In this document: positions 45,346 through 54,557 of the stretch, piece after piece
Layout: each line of letters starts with the position of its first letter
Position numbering within the stretch: position 1 is the stretch's first letter
Assembly (NCBI GenBank): GCA_020524245.1
Contig: JAIVLN010000001.1
Coordinates: 186,001 to 250,000, forward strand
DNA: 64,000 bases
Direction: 5' to 3'
DNA from: Rossellomorea aquimaris
GTDB taxonomy: Bacteria > Bacillota > Bacilli > Bacillales > Fictibacillaceae
Program-made: the position numbers and the translations under genes
Notes under the pieces: model-generated
What the model saw: the letters and a program-made list of their open reading frames with translations, nothing else
Database searches by the model: none
What the model was told of the DNA's origin: nothing

Positions 45346-46104
45346 TTAGTCATGCTGATGATCCATCGCATGTACAGGATGGCCATAGAACGAAGATAAT
45401 TCGCGATTGTCCATGTTTTCATATTCGTGCGTGTCTCCATGGAAATGCAATCGTTTATTCAAACATGCAACATGTGTGACCAGGTCCGTTACAGGTCCCA
45501 TGTCATGCGTTACCAAAACGAGCGTAATGCCGTGTTCTCTATTCAACCGTTTCAACAGCTCATAAAAATCGTCCACGGACGATGCGTCTACTCCGACAGT
45601 CGGTTCATCCAAGATGAGTAGCTTCGGATCACTGACGAGAGCTCTGGCGATGAATGCTCTCTGCTGCTGCCCCCCTGATAACTCACCGATGTTCTGATTT
45701 GTGTATTCGTCTAAGCCTACGGTTTGAATCGCTTGCATGACCCGTTGCTTATGGGATTTTTTCATGAACCGGAACATACCGATTTTACCGAACAAACCCA
45801 TGGACACGACTTCGAATACGGTTGCTGGAAATCCGGAATTGAAGCTGTTCGCTTTCTGGGACACATAACCGATCCTGTGCCAGGCTCTGAATTTCTTCAC
45901 ATTTTCACCGAATAAATGGATCGATCCCTGGTGTAACGGGAGAAGTCCGAGCAACAATTTGATCAATGTCGATTTACCTGAACCATTTGGCCCTAGTAAC
46001 GCCAGGAATGATCCTTCTGGAACATCCAGGTTGATTTTTTCTAAAACAGGTCGTTCTTGATAGCTAAAAGTCACATTATTTATGGATACGACTGATGATT
46101 CCAT
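45346..46104 (-). CDS. znuC: zinc ABC transporter ATPase
   Basis: 252 residues. Walker A GPNGSGKS, signature LSGGQQQR, Walker B LLILDEP, His switch VTHDM. A His-rich tail (HPVHAMDHQHD) fits a zinc system. GAGGGGA is 5 nt from the chosen ATG. First gene of znuC-znuB-zur. No gene for a zinc-binding lipoprotein (ZnuA) is adjacent. Confidence 0.93.
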   Translation of the reverse strand: MESSVVSINNVTFSYQERPVLEKINLDVPEGSFLALLGPNGSGKSTLIKLLLGLLPLHQGSIHLFGENVKKFRAWHRIGYVSQKANSFNSGFPATVFEVVSMGLFGKIGMFRFMKKSHKQRVMQAIQTVGLDEYTNQNIGELSGGQQQRAFIARALVSDPKLLILDEPTVGVDASSVDDFYELLKRLNREHGITLVLVTHDMGPVTDLVTHVACLNKRLHFHGDTHEYENMDNRELSSFYGHPVHAMDHQHD

Positions 46105-46140
46105 CGTGATCCCCTCTTTCATTTATAAAGTTCGGTATTA

Positions 46141-46155
46141 TAGGAATGATTACGA
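46141..46155. promoter_or_regulatory. Zur-box-like operator before znuC
   Basis: On the minus strand TCGTAATCATTCCTA matches the Zur consensus TCGTAATNATTACGA at 13 of 15 positions (N counted as a match). It lies 37 bp before znuC, just downstream of the promoter. Confidence 0.7.
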
Positions 46156-46164
46156 TTTACCTTA

Positions 46165-46194
46165 TTAGTATATCTTAATATATCTGTTTGTAAA
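46165..46194 (-). promoter_or_regulatory. candidate promoter of znuCB-zur
   Basis: TTTACA, 18-bp spacer, TACTAA on the minus strand; the Zur-box-like site begins 9 bp after the -10. Confidence 0.5.
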
Positions 46195-46197
46195 GTT

Positions 46198-46228
46198 AAA
46201 AGGCTGACACGATCTTGTGCCAGCCTTT
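46198..46228 (-). terminator. terminator after the lytic transglycosylase gene
   Basis: AAAGGCTG-CAC / GTG-CAGCCTTT stem on the minus strand; T-run short. Confidence 0.7.
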
Positions 46229-46238
46229 CATCTTGGTA

Positions 46239-46961
46239 TTATTTCTTTCCTACCGCAATCAATTCTTGTTCTTCTGCCTTTTCTTGTATTTCTTTTGCGT
46301 ACCAGCTCTTTGCGTGGCCTTCTTTTTGAATGTACTTCTCAAGTCCATAGATGCCGCGGTGATACGCAGTCAATGCTTTATCCCAATCATCGTACTTCGC
46401 ATGCAGATAGTCCAAATAAACAATTGAAAGCTGGATCGCATAATAAGGATCGAATAGCTGTTCTTTACTTTCGTATTTCATCCCAGCCATTTCTGCAATC
46501 CACGGTGCGGTATTCTCCATGAACTGAGCCATACCATAGGCTCGTCCATACTTCGTTTCCGGACCTACCAGTGTTGGATCAAACTTGTTTCCCGTCTCCA
46601 CACGTAACAACTCGTAGACGATATAAGGGTCCACATCGTTTCTCAATGCCTCGCGTACTAGAAATTTGCCCCATTCTTCTTTAAAGCGGCCGTCGCTTTC
46701 TTTTTTGAATTGCTTCGAAAGTTTCTCCGCCTTCTTGCGAATGACATAACCGCTTTTTTGGGGTTTATCCTCTTTGCCCTTCTGCTTATAGAAGGACACC
46801 ATTTGTTGATAATCTTTTTCAGATTCCAACATCAAAGTCTCCGCCTTCTCCTTTTCAAGATCTTCTTTCAACTCATGATTTTGAAAAAGGGTATATGAAA
46901 ATGCTGCGATCAAAGATAAAATTGTTCCTGTTAACATGTATAAATACTTTTTGTTTTTCAA
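46239..46961 (-). CDS. membrane-anchored lytic transglycosylase
   Basis: 240 residues from a TTG start with GAGGTG 7 nt upstream. N-terminal anchor (YLYMLTGTILSLIAAFSYTLF), coiled-coil linker (HELKEDLEKEKAETLMLE) and a C-terminal SLT domain with catalytic Glu in LLRVETGNKF, plus GRAYGMAQFMENTAPWIAE and ALTAYHRGIYGLEKYI. It cleaves glycan strands outside the membrane. Monocistronic. Confidence 0.88.
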   Translation of the reverse strand: MKNKKYLYMLTGTILSLIAAFSYTLFQNHELKEDLEKEKAETLMLESEKDYQQMVSFYKQKGKEDKPQKSGYVIRKKAEKLSKQFKKESDGRFKEEWGKFLVREALRNDVDPYIVYELLRVETGNKFDPTLVGPETKYGRAYGMAQFMENTAPWIAEMAGMKYESKEQLFDPYYAIQLSIVYLDYLHAKYDDWDKALTAYHRGIYGLEKYIQKEGHAKSWYAKEIQEKAEEQELIAVGKK

Positions 46962-47072
46962 TAAAAACACCTCATTTACAAGTAGGTATTTTGACACACG
47001 TCCTCCATCATAGATGAATTCAGTAGCCAAATCAAGTAAACGAGGCTATGTAACCATATTCTTACATTTCAA

Positions 47073-47942
47073 TTAATGAATTGGGGATTTGAACTTAGCG
47101 CCTTTTGTTTCTTGGGTGTTCATAATCGTAATAAACGCCTGTTTATCAATGTCATACACGATATTCTTCAACTTGGTCACTTCCAACCGAGTAATAACGG
47201 CATAAATGACTTCTTTCTGCGCATCCGTGTATCCACCTTTACCCATCAATTTAGTCGTACCACGGCCAAGACGGTCTAAAATAGCACCTGATATTTCCTC
47301 ATAATGATCCGATACGATCAAAACGGCTTTCGTTTCATCCAGTCCTTGTATTACAGTGTCAATCGTCTTGAACGCAATATAGTATGTAAGGATGGAATAC
47401 ATGGCGCGTTCTGGCCCGAAGACAAAACCGGCCCATGCAAATACGAAAATGTTTAAGAACATGACGATTTCTCCGATGGAGAACGGGATTTTTTTCGTAA
47501 TCAGAATTCCGAAAATTTCAGTGCCATCCAGGGAGCCTCCATGCCGGATCACAAGCCCGACTCCGACACCTAACACAAGACCTCCGAATACTGTTGCAAG
47601 AATCAATTCATTTGTAAAAGGTTCTAATCCATGAAGCAGCGGTTCAAATATTGCAAGACTCAAAATACCTACCATAGAGGATACGACAAACGTCTTACCA
47701 ATTTGCTTATAGCCTGAGAACATGAATGGAAGGTTTAAAATGACGACAAGAACAGCAAAGTTCAATGGGGTCAGATAGTCTAAAATCAGTGAGACACCGA
47801 TGATTCCACCATCAATGATTTTGTTCGGAATCAAAAAAAGTTCGATGGATACCGCAGCAAGACCTGCACCAAGGATAATCATGATCAAGCGGTAAATTAA
47901 ATGGCCTATACTCTCTTTTTTATGTTGTTTTGGTTGTACCAT
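47073..47942 (-). CDS. yqfU: YitT family membrane protein (YqfU-like)
   Basis: 289 residues: five to six membrane segments (first [31 protein letters not shown], with the family's GG motifs; GGSLDGTEI later), then a cytoplasmic DUF2179 domain ([42 protein letters not shown]). Function unknown. GAGGAG precedes the ATG. Divergent from the purine permease. Confidence 0.9.
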   Translation of the reverse strand: MVQPKQHKKESIGHLIYRLIMIILGAGLAAVSIELFLIPNKIIDGGIIGVSLILDYLTPLNFAVLVVILNLPFMFSGYKQIGKTFVVSSMVGILSLAIFEPLLHGLEPFTNELILATVFGGLVLGVGVGLVIRHGGSLDGTEIFGILITKKIPFSIGEIVMFLNIFVFAWAGFVFGPERAMYSILTYYIAFKTIDTVIQGLDETKAVLIVSDHYEEISGAILDRLGRGTTKLMGKGGYTDAQKEVIYAVITRLEVTKLKNIVYDIDKQAFITIMNTQETKGAKFKSPIH

Positions 47943-47989
47943 GGGTCACTCCTCTGATCTTTTTTATATGTTCATTATATCACGTACAC

Positions 47990-48017
47990 TTGAAACTCTT
48001 AAAAATTTCGCTATAAT
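47990..48017 (+). promoter_or_regulatory. promoter of the purine permease gene
   Basis: TTGAAA, 16-bp spacer, TATAAT. The leader of about 60 nt to the ATG is too short and lacks purine riboswitch elements; it has a small GGCA/TGCC stem. Confidence 0.6.
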
Positions 48018-48085
48018 TAACAATCGTGGCATATTTCATTTGCCATGGGCGGGAGAGGGTTACATTTTAGAAAGAAAGGTTTTAG

Positions 48086-49360
48086 ATGAAACAATTTATT
48101 GAAAATTGGTTCCGACTTTCAGCACAAGATACGTCCATTAAACAAGAGCTTGTCGCTGGTATTACCTCTTTCTTCACAATCAGCTATATCATTATCGTGA
48201 ATCCGCTGATCTTAGCAGACGCAGGCATTCCTTATTATGGTGCTTTGATGGCGACCATCCTCGTCAGTATTATTTCATGCTTGTTCATCGGATTATACGC
48301 GAACGCTCCGATTGTTTTATCACCTGGAATGGGCGTTAACGCATTTTTCACGTACACGATCGTCGAAGGAATGGGATTGACCTGGCAAGAAGGTCTCGGT
48401 GCTGTCATTATGGCAGGAATCCTGTTTTGTATCGCAGCATTTACACCGATCAAATCACTCTTGTCAAAAGCGGTCCCAGAATCCTTGAAACATGGGATAA
48501 CCGTTGGAATCGGATTGTTCCTGGCGTTCATCGGCCTCCAAAAAGCCGGAATCGTCGAGAAGAGTCCCGACACATTCGTGAAGCTTGGTGATTTAAGTGA
48601 ACCGACCACATTACTTGCACTTGCTGGGTTCATCATCTGTCTGACCCTCTATGTGAAGAAAATTAAGGGAGGATTCATCTTATCTGTCCTTTTCATTTCA
48701 GTCCTAGCTTACTTCTTGGATTTGACACCGAAAGCACAGGCAGTTGATAACGATGCTTCCCTATTGATATTTGCAGCAGATTTGACAGGTTGGATGACAA
48801 TGGACTTTTGGATTGCGTCCTTTTCACTAGCATTGATTTTGATTGTGGAAAATATGGGGTTATTACACGGTATGTTACCTAATGCTGACAAATTCGACCG
48901 TTCTTTCCAATCCAGTGCGTTTTCAAGCGTTCTATCGGGGATGTTCGGAACGAGTCCGACGATCTCAACTGCTGAAAGTGCATCCGGGATTGCAGAAGGC
49001 GGACGTACAGGACTGACAGCAGTAATAGCTGGTTTACTGTTCACCTTATCGATCTTCGCCATTCCTTTGTTGTCTGGTATTCCTGATGCAGCTATCGCAC
49101 CGATCCTTATCGTTATCGGTGGTGTGATGATGCAATCGATTCAATATATCAAGCTAGAAGACTTCACAGAAAGTTTTCCAGCCTTCATGATCATTGCATT
49201 GATTCCATTGACTTACAGCATCGTAGATGGTTTGGCATTCGGATTCATCGTCTATCCAATCATCAAAATGGCAGTCGGACAGTTCAAACAAGTCCCACGG
49301 ACCATGTATGTCATGGCATCCTTGTTCATACTGAATTTCGTATTCCACTTTTATATGTAA
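48086..49360 (+). CDS. NCS2 family purine permease
   Basis: 424 residues, about 12-14 membrane segments. The AzgA/PbuG-type NCS2 signature is visible: GITSFFTISYIIIVNPLILADAG, APIVLSPGMGVNAFFTYT and GTSPTISTAESASGIAEGGRTG. It imports guanine, hypoxanthine or adenine with H+. Start ATG with GAAAGG upstream. Monocistronic, ending at a bidirectional terminator. Confidence 0.93.
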   Translation: MKQFIENWFRLSAQDTSIKQELVAGITSFFTISYIIIVNPLILADAGIPYYGALMATILVSIISCLFIGLYANAPIVLSPGMGVNAFFTYTIVEGMGLTWQEGLGAVIMAGILFCIAAFTPIKSLLSKAVPESLKHGITVGIGLFLAFIGLQKAGIVEKSPDTFVKLGDLSEPTTLLALAGFIICLTLYVKKIKGGFILSVLFISVLAYFLDLTPKAQAVDNDASLLIFAADLTGWMTMDFWIASFSLALILIVENMGLLHGMLPNADKFDRSFQSSAFSSVLSGMFGTSPTISTAESASGIAEGGRTGLTAVIAGLLFTLSIFAIPLLSGIPDAAIAPILIVIGGVMMQSIQYIKLEDFTESFPAFMIIALIPLTYSIVDGLAFGFIVYPIIKMAVGQFKQVPRTMYVMASLFILNFVFHFYM

Positions 49361-49427
49361 GCTAGAAAATCGCAAGCGCCAACGGAGACATCACATCTCC
49401 GCACCAATTACTATACATGCTTATCTA

Positions 49428-49459
49428 AAAAGAACAGCTGAACGTCAGCTGTTCTTTTC
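49428..49459. terminator. bidirectional terminator
   Basis: AAGAACAGCTGA / TCAGCTGTTCTT stem with T-runs on both sides, overlapping the last codons of the histidine kinase gene. Confidence 0.85.
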
Positions 49460-50866
49460 GTTTATGAACGGAATCGTGAATGTGATGGTCGTTCCTACTT
49501 CAAGCTCACTGCCAATCTCAAACGAGCCACCATGTTCTTCGATTATCTTCTTACAGAGTGGAATTCCGATACCGTTTCCTTTTTCTTTCGTGGTAAAGAA
49601 TGGTCTTCCCAGTTGCTCTAAGACCTCCTGCCCCATCCCAGGACCCCGGTCTCTGAAGATCACTTCATAATGATTTTCTTTACTATTCCCTTCCAACTGG
49701 ATGTATCGATCTTCTTTCTGGTTACTGCAGGCTTCAATGGAATTCCGTAAGAGATTGAGAACGACCTGTTTCACCATGGATTCGTTCACCATGCTGAATC
49801 GTTCGCACTCATCGACTTGGTATTCAAAAAAGAGATTATGTAACAGACATTCGGATTGTATGATATGAATCAGTGACTTGATGATCAAGTCTGGTCTTTG
49901 TTTCTGTTTATGCACTTTCCTTCTCGAGACAGATAAAAAGTCTTCTATGATCTCATTCATACGCGCTAGTTCAGACAAAACCGTATCATAATATTTGCTG
50001 AAGTCCTTCGTAACAGAAGATAACTGGATGAAGCCTTGTATGACGGACAATGGATTTCTCAACTCATGCGCCACACCAGCCGCTAAATGAGATACCGACT
50101 CCATTTGCTTTTTGTATAACAATAAATTTTCAAATCTTTGTTGAGGGGATCGATCATATAGAACGAAACGTATACTTTCATCAGATTCGAAGTACATCCC
50201 TTTTATTTGATACAGGATGTCATCTTCATAATAGAATCGTTCGTTCACGATCTTTGTGGAGCGTATTTCTTTCGTCATTTGTTGCATATGGGATAAAAGA
50301 GGATGGTGTATATTGAGATAATGCAGGTTCTGACCTTTCAATTGGTTGACAGACTCTAAGTCGAAGAACAACTTCATCCTTTCATTGCAACAGTCGATTA
50401 TATCATTGGAAGTGATCGTCAAAATTCCGATCTCGAGTTCACGGAACATGAATTTACGGAATTCGTACTCTTTTTCAAACTGTCTTTTATAGTCTGATTC
50501 ACTTTTCAGTCCGTGTTCACCCACATTTTCGTTGATGATTTTTCCATAAAGGACGATTTCATCATCAAGCAACTTTCCTCGGTATTCCACAGTCAGCAAT
50601 TCATCGTCCACCGTATGTTTCAATATTTCATTTGCATACTGTTCGATTGTTAAATCTTCAATGAATGCGTATGCCTGAGGTTGATCTTCCCTCAAAAACA
50701 AATCATAGAAGTTTGGTGAATCATGATTTAATATGGAAGATTGTGCTGCTTTATTCGATTCTATTATCGTTCCATTTGGTTGTATAAGTAAGTAAAGATC
50801 ATCTGAAAGATCGTTCATGATATGTTGAAAGGCTGCAAATGTCTTATCTGATTGACAGAATTGCAT
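49445..50866 (-). CDS. soluble PAS-containing sensor histidine kinase
   Basis: 473 residues with no membrane segment. Two PAS-like regions (about 20-120 and 145-255) precede the H-box AAGVAHELRNPLSVIQGF, N-box NLLRNSIEAC, G1 DRGPGMG and G2 GNGIGIPLC. No response regulator is nearby. This matches the KinA/KinE type of orphan kinases that feed Spo0F in sporulation, which is inference. ATG at 50866 chosen with GGGGTG 6 nt upstream. Confidence 0.9.
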   Translation of the reverse strand: MQFCQSDKTFAAFQHIMNDLSDDLYLLIQPNGTIIESNKAAQSSILNHDSPNFYDLFLREDQPQAYAFIEDLTIEQYANEILKHTVDDELLTVEYRGKLLDDEIVLYGKIINENVGEHGLKSESDYKRQFEKEYEFRKFMFRELEIGILTITSNDIIDCCNERMKLFFDLESVNQLKGQNLHYLNIHHPLLSHMQQMTKEIRSTKIVNERFYYEDDILYQIKGMYFESDESIRFVLYDRSPQQRFENLLLYKKQMESVSHLAAGVAHELRNPLSVIQGFIQLSSVTKDFSKYYDTVLSELARMNEIIEDFLSVSRRKVHKQKQRPDLIIKSLIHIIQSECLLHNLFFEYQVDECERFSMVNESMVKQVVLNLLRNSIEACSNQKEDRYIQLEGNSKENHYEVIFRDRGPGMGQEVLEQLGRPFFTTKEKGNGIGIPLCKKIIEEHGGSFEIGSELEVGTTITFTIPFINEKNS

Positions 50867-51036
50867 AACATGCACCCCACTACCCTTTGACATAGTATTT
50901 TTATTATACTAAATATACTTTCCAATACCTAGTGCAACCACCAAAAAATCCCTAGACATATATCGTCAAAAAGCTACAAATCATTAGGCAAATTAAGACG
51001 TTTTATCCAACTTTGGATACAAGCACAGATTAGGTA

Positions 51037-51066
51037 CCCTCCTCATAAATTATGCCATGAGGAGGG
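51037..51066 (+). promoter_or_regulatory. hairpin covering the yqfT ribosome-binding site
   Basis: Perfect 10-bp arms CCCTCCTCAT / ATGAGGAGGG; the right arm holds the Shine-Dalgarno of yqfT. CATAAATTA in the left arm and loop, with AC 17-18 bp upstream, fits a sigma-K-type -10 (CATANNNTA). No T-run follows. Confidence 0.65.
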
Positions 51067-51074
51067 AACAGGAA

Positions 51075-51332
51075 ATGAATCCTTTTTTACAACAAATGAT
51101 CAATCATAAGCTGAACACATTGTCTGCTGAGGAATTGATCGCTTTGGCTTCCCAATACAATATCCAATTGACGAACACGCAAGCGAGCCAAATCGTCCGC
51201 ATACTTAGAGAAGAAAAAATCGATGTCGCCAACGTCCAACAGAGAGAAAGAATCATAAAAAAAATCGAAGCCGTCACCAATCCACAAGTTGCTCAAACGA
51301 TCCAGACCATGTTCCAATCCATCGTTCGTTGA
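51075..51332 (+). CDS. yqfT: YqfT family protein (DUF2624)
   Basis: 85 residues, same length as B. subtilis YqfT. All-helical; NPFLQQMINHKLNTLSAEEL at the start and LREEKIDVANVQQRERIIKKI in the middle are the family core. Function unknown. Start at the ATG 9 nt after GGAGGG. Converges on nfo. Confidence 0.9.
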   Translation: MNPFLQQMINHKLNTLSAEELIALASQYNIQLTNTQASQIVRILREEKIDVANVQQRERIIKKIEAVTNPQVAQTIQTMFQSIVR

Positions 51333-51349
51333 CCATCTATAACATAGAA

Positions 51350-51385
51350 AAAAGAGGATAACCAATCACGGTTAACCTCTTTCGT
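51350..51385. terminator. terminator between yqfT and nfo
   Basis: AGAGG-TAACC / GGTTA-CCTCT stem with T-rich tails on both strands. Confidence 0.8.
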
Positions 51386-51390
51386 TTTAT

Positions 51391-52284
51391 TTATCCTTGC
51401 ATGATCTTTTCGAGTAGATTCTCTTCGAATGACTGGTTGCGTAGCATTTCAATCTCATGCTTATATGGCGGCTTCTTATTTTTCTTATCTTCTCCCACGT
51501 AAGGCGTTTCCAAAATTTTCGGTACGTCTTTCAATTGCGGGTGGTGGATGATGTAGTTCAATGTTTTGAATCCGATCTTACCGAATCCGATATTTTCGTG
51601 ACGGTCTTTTCCTGCTCCGCGTTCATTTTTACTGTCATTAATATGAAGGACTTTCAGACGGTCAAGTCCAACGATTTTGTCAAACTCGTCTAAAACACCA
51701 TCAAAGTCGTTAATCAAATCATAACCGGCATCATGTGTGTGACAAGTATCAAAACAGACGGATAGCTTTTCATTGTGGGTGACCCCATCAATAATTGCCG
51801 CCAATTCTTCAAACGAACGACCACATTCAGAACCTTTTCCAGCCATCGTTTCCAATGCTATTTGGGCGTTTTGCTCTTTTTCAAGAACTTCGTTAAGCCC
51901 TTCAATGATTTTTTTGATTCCAGCTTCAGGTCCTGCACCGACATGAGCACCTGGGTGCAGTACAATCTGCTTTGCACCGATCGCATCCGTACGTTGGATT
52001 TCTGAAGTTAGGAAATCGACTCCTAAGCGGAATGTTTCCGGCTTCGTCGTATTTCCAATATTGATGATATAGGGAGCATGTACGACGATTTCATCAATGC
52101 CATTATCTTTCATATGGGCAGTTCCGTTTTCAATATTCAGTTCTTCGATCGCTTTTCTACGAGTGTTTTGTGGCGCGCCTGTATAGATCATGAAGGTGTT
52201 TGCACCGTAAGATACAGCTTCTTCACTCGCTCCTAACAACATCTTTTTACCACTCATCGACACGTGGGATCCTAATTTCAACAT
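51391..52284 (-). CDS. nfo: endonuclease IV
   Basis: 297 residues, same as B. subtilis YqfS. TIM-barrel AP endonuclease with the metal-binding blocks [50 protein letters not shown] and LETPYV. It cuts DNA at abasic sites in base excision repair, important in spores. ATG with GGGGGA 7 nt upstream; a GTG just before is unlikely. Cotranscribed with cshB, 19 bp apart. Confidence 0.96.
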   Translation of the reverse strand: MLKLGSHVSMSGKKMLLGASEEAVSYGANTFMIYTGAPQNTRRKAIEELNIENGTAHMKDNGIDEIVVHAPYIINIGNTTKPETFRLGVDFLTSEIQRTDAIGAKQIVLHPGAHVGAGPEAGIKKIIEGLNEVLEKEQNAQIALETMAGKGSECGRSFEELAAIIDGVTHNEKLSVCFDTCHTHDAGYDLINDFDGVLDEFDKIVGLDRLKVLHINDSKNERGAGKDRHENIGFGKIGFKTLNYIIHHPQLKDVPKILETPYVGEDKKNKKPPYKHEIEMLRNQSFEENLLEKIMQG

Positions 52285-52303
52285 CACTTATTCCCCCTAA
52301 AGT

Positions 52304-53575
52304 CTATTTGTTTCTTTTTCTGTTATATTGTTTCTGTTTCTCCTGAAACTTCTTCTTGTATCCAGGTTTGACTTTCTTCGGTTTCGGCATGACGTATTCT
52401 TTCGGATTTTTCTTCTTTTTCGGTTTCGTTTTTTGAATGTTCAGGTCGACCCATTCGTCCCCTTTTAAATCCTGATGTTTGAAGTCGATACCTTTCTTTT
52501 CAATCTTCTCTAATAGTTCCATTTCATCGCGTTCATACAAGACCGCCGCAATTCCGCTCATCCCTGCTCTTCCAGTTCGACCGGAACGGTGGATATAATA
52601 GTCGAGGTCCGTTGGTATTTGATAGTGGATGACATGACTGATACCTTTAACATCAATTCCTCTGGCAGCAAGGTCCGTTGCGACGAGATATTGACACTCT
52701 GCATTCGCAACACGTTTCATGACGTTCTTTCTCGTACGAGGAGGAAGATCACCATGTAGACGGTCGACGTTTAGTCCTTCTGCCATCATCGCATCGGCAA
52801 GTTCATCTGCATCCTTTTTCGTATTGGCAAAAATGATCGCCAAGAATGGATTGAATTTCTTCGCGATGTCCATCGTCAATTCAATCCGGTCTCTGTGACG
52901 AACCGGAATCGCAATGTGCTCGATCTCACTAGGTGCAGCCTGTTCTGGTTTGACATGGACATGCTTCGGGTTGTTCATGTACTTCTTCAAGAATGGTTCC
53001 AGGTTTTCAGGGATTGTTGCTGAGAACACCATCATCTGAAGATCATGTGCCATTCTGGACGCAACTTGATCCACATCTTCGATAAAGCCCATGTCGAGCA
53101 TCTGATCTGCTTCGTCGACAACAAGCATGTCCGCGTTAAATACGGAAAAGCCCTCTTGAACAACGAGATCCTTGATTCGTCCTGGCGTTCCGATAATGAT
53201 GTGTGGTTCATTTTTCAGTTGATCAATCATTCTCTTTCGGTCTGTACCGCCGACAACGGTCTTGACATTGATTTTAGAGTCTCCAACCAATTGAACAGCG
53301 ACATCATACACTTGTCTCGCAAGCTCCCGTGTAGGAGCTGTTATGACAGCTTGTACTTTTTGCACCTCAGGATCGACTTTTTCGAATATCGGCAAAAGGA
53401 ATGCAAGCGTTTTGCCCGATCCAGTTTGCGACTGTCCAATGACATCCTGCCCTTTCAGAATGCTTGGAATCAAGCGTTCCTGAATTTCTGTCGGTCGTTC
53501 AAAATCTAATTTTCGTATCGCTTCAAATAAAAACGGTTTGAATTGAAACCGTTGCTCAAATACATTTTTATCCAT
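52304..53575 (-). CDS. cshB: DEAD-box RNA helicase
   Basis: 423 residues. Q motif FEAIRKLDFERPTEIQ, Walker A SQTGSGKT, PTRELA, DEAD as VVDEADQ, SAT, and ATDLAARGID plus HRSGRTGRAG in domain 2. A basic Lys-rich tail (KKKKNPKEYVMPKPKKVK) may bind RNA. CshB takes part in RNA remodelling and cold adaptation. ATG with AAAGGTG upstream; three codons before is another start. Confidence 0.95.
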   Translation of the reverse strand: MDKNVFEQRFQFKPFLFEAIRKLDFERPTEIQERLIPSILKGQDVIGQSQTGSGKTLAFLLPIFEKVDPEVQKVQAVITAPTRELARQVYDVAVQLVGDSKINVKTVVGGTDRKRMIDQLKNEPHIIIGTPGRIKDLVVQEGFSVFNADMLVVDEADQMLDMGFIEDVDQVASRMAHDLQMMVFSATIPENLEPFLKKYMNNPKHVHVKPEQAAPSEIEHIAIPVRHRDRIELTMDIAKKFNPFLAIIFANTKKDADELADAMMAEGLNVDRLHGDLPPRTRKNVMKRVANAECQYLVATDLAARGIDVKGISHVIHYQIPTDLDYYIHRSGRTGRAGMSGIAAVLYERDEMELLEKIEKKGIDFKHQDLKGDEWVDLNIQKTKPKKKKNPKEYVMPKPKKVKPGYKKKFQEKQKQYNRKRNK

Positions 53576-53830
53576 TATTATCACCTTTTATTAGTAATTC
53601 CACAGTCAAAACTTTGTCCAATAACAACTGTACGCGCTCAATCGTTCAGTGCCTTTTTTGAACAGCCTCTTAGTATTATAGAGGAAAAAGAAAGACAACG
53701 CTAATCTTTTTGGGGATATACCCATTCTTTCGGTGGATGGACACCAAACATTGTACCATCGCATATCTTGTTTATCAGAATAACCACTTTTGTGTAAAGT
53801 TATTGAGAGTATGATGAAAGGAGCATCTAT

Positions 53831-54478
53831 ATGTACCGTATGCCTCCCGGTTTCGGTCCCCCTGGTATGGGACCCATTTCGCAGTTCGGTCAAATGATGC
53901 CTTATAGAGGGGGAGGACTTCCAGCTGGTCGTACGCTTGGATTTCTAAGCCGCTTCCTATCGCCAAATCCTGGTGCAGGCAGCGGGCTCAACCTAATAGG
54001 TATGGTTGAAAATGTTCAGAAAGTGATGAAGATGGCGGATACAGTCAAACCGCTCGTTCAACAATATGGTCCAATGGTAAAAAATTTACCTTCTATGCTT
54101 CAATTGTTAAAAGAATATCAAAACTATTCTTCGGAATCGGACTCTGAAGAGGAAGATTCATCTACAGAGGAAAAAGAGGAACAACCTGTACAGAAGAAGA
54201 AACGACGATCTACAACGGGTACGAAACCTGTAAAAGGAAAAAAGTCTAGCGGAAAAAAGTCCCGTGGAACAAAACCCAGTGGGAGAACGAAGGCTAGTAA
54301 AAGTACTTCTTCTGAGGTGGTAAATAAAAAAGAAACTTCCTCAAAAGGAACGAATAAAGACACGAAGAATACAAAAATCACTAAAACGGTCACGAAAAAG
54401 AAGGTTCCCCAGGTAAAACGGATTCAGTCTACACCCACAGGGCAAAACCGGAATTCCGTACCGAAACTTTATATATAA
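53831..54478 (+). CDS. yqfQ: VrrA/YqfQ family protein
   Basis: 215 residues. N-terminal Pro/Gly/Met-rich part (MPPGFGPPGMGPISQFGQMM) and a helical block (NLIGMVENVQKVMKMADTVKPLVQQYGPMVKNLP) identify YqfQ; the C-terminal half is Ser/Thr/Lys-rich low complexity with an acidic patch SESDSEEEDSSTEEKEE. Repeated variable regions are known in this family. Likely a spore-associated structural protein. AAAGGAG is 7 nt before the ATG. Confidence 0.88.
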   Translation: MYRMPPGFGPPGMGPISQFGQMMPYRGGGLPAGRTLGFLSRFLSPNPGAGSGLNLIGMVENVQKVMKMADTVKPLVQQYGPMVKNLPSMLQLLKEYQNYSSESDSEEEDSSTEEKEEQPVQKKKRRSTTGTKPVKGKKSSGKKSRGTKPSGRTKASKSTSSEVVNKKETSSKGTNKDTKNTKITKTVTKKKVPQVKRIQSTPTGQNRNSVPKLYI

Positions 54479-54489
54479 CGATTGTTTAT

Positions 54490-54555
54490 TTGTCAATCGG
54501 ATAGGTCCTCCTTTATAATAAAGCCATGAGCGCATGTATAAAGGAGGACCTTTTT
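54490..54555 (+). promoter_or_regulatory. promoter inside a long hairpin before ispH
   Basis: Perfect 15-bp arms AGGTCCTCCTTTATA (54503-54517) and TATAAAGGAGGACCT (54537-54551) with T5 after. The right arm holds the ispH Shine-Dalgarno AAGGAGG. TTGTCA (54490), 18-bp spacer, TATAAT (54514) places a promoter so that its transcript starts in the loop and lacks the left arm. Confidence 0.8.
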
Positions 54556-54557
54556 GT

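Noticed and set aside
48018-48085. Purine riboswitch before the NCS2 permease
   Set aside because: The leader is only about 60 nt and lacks the conserved purine-aptamer core.
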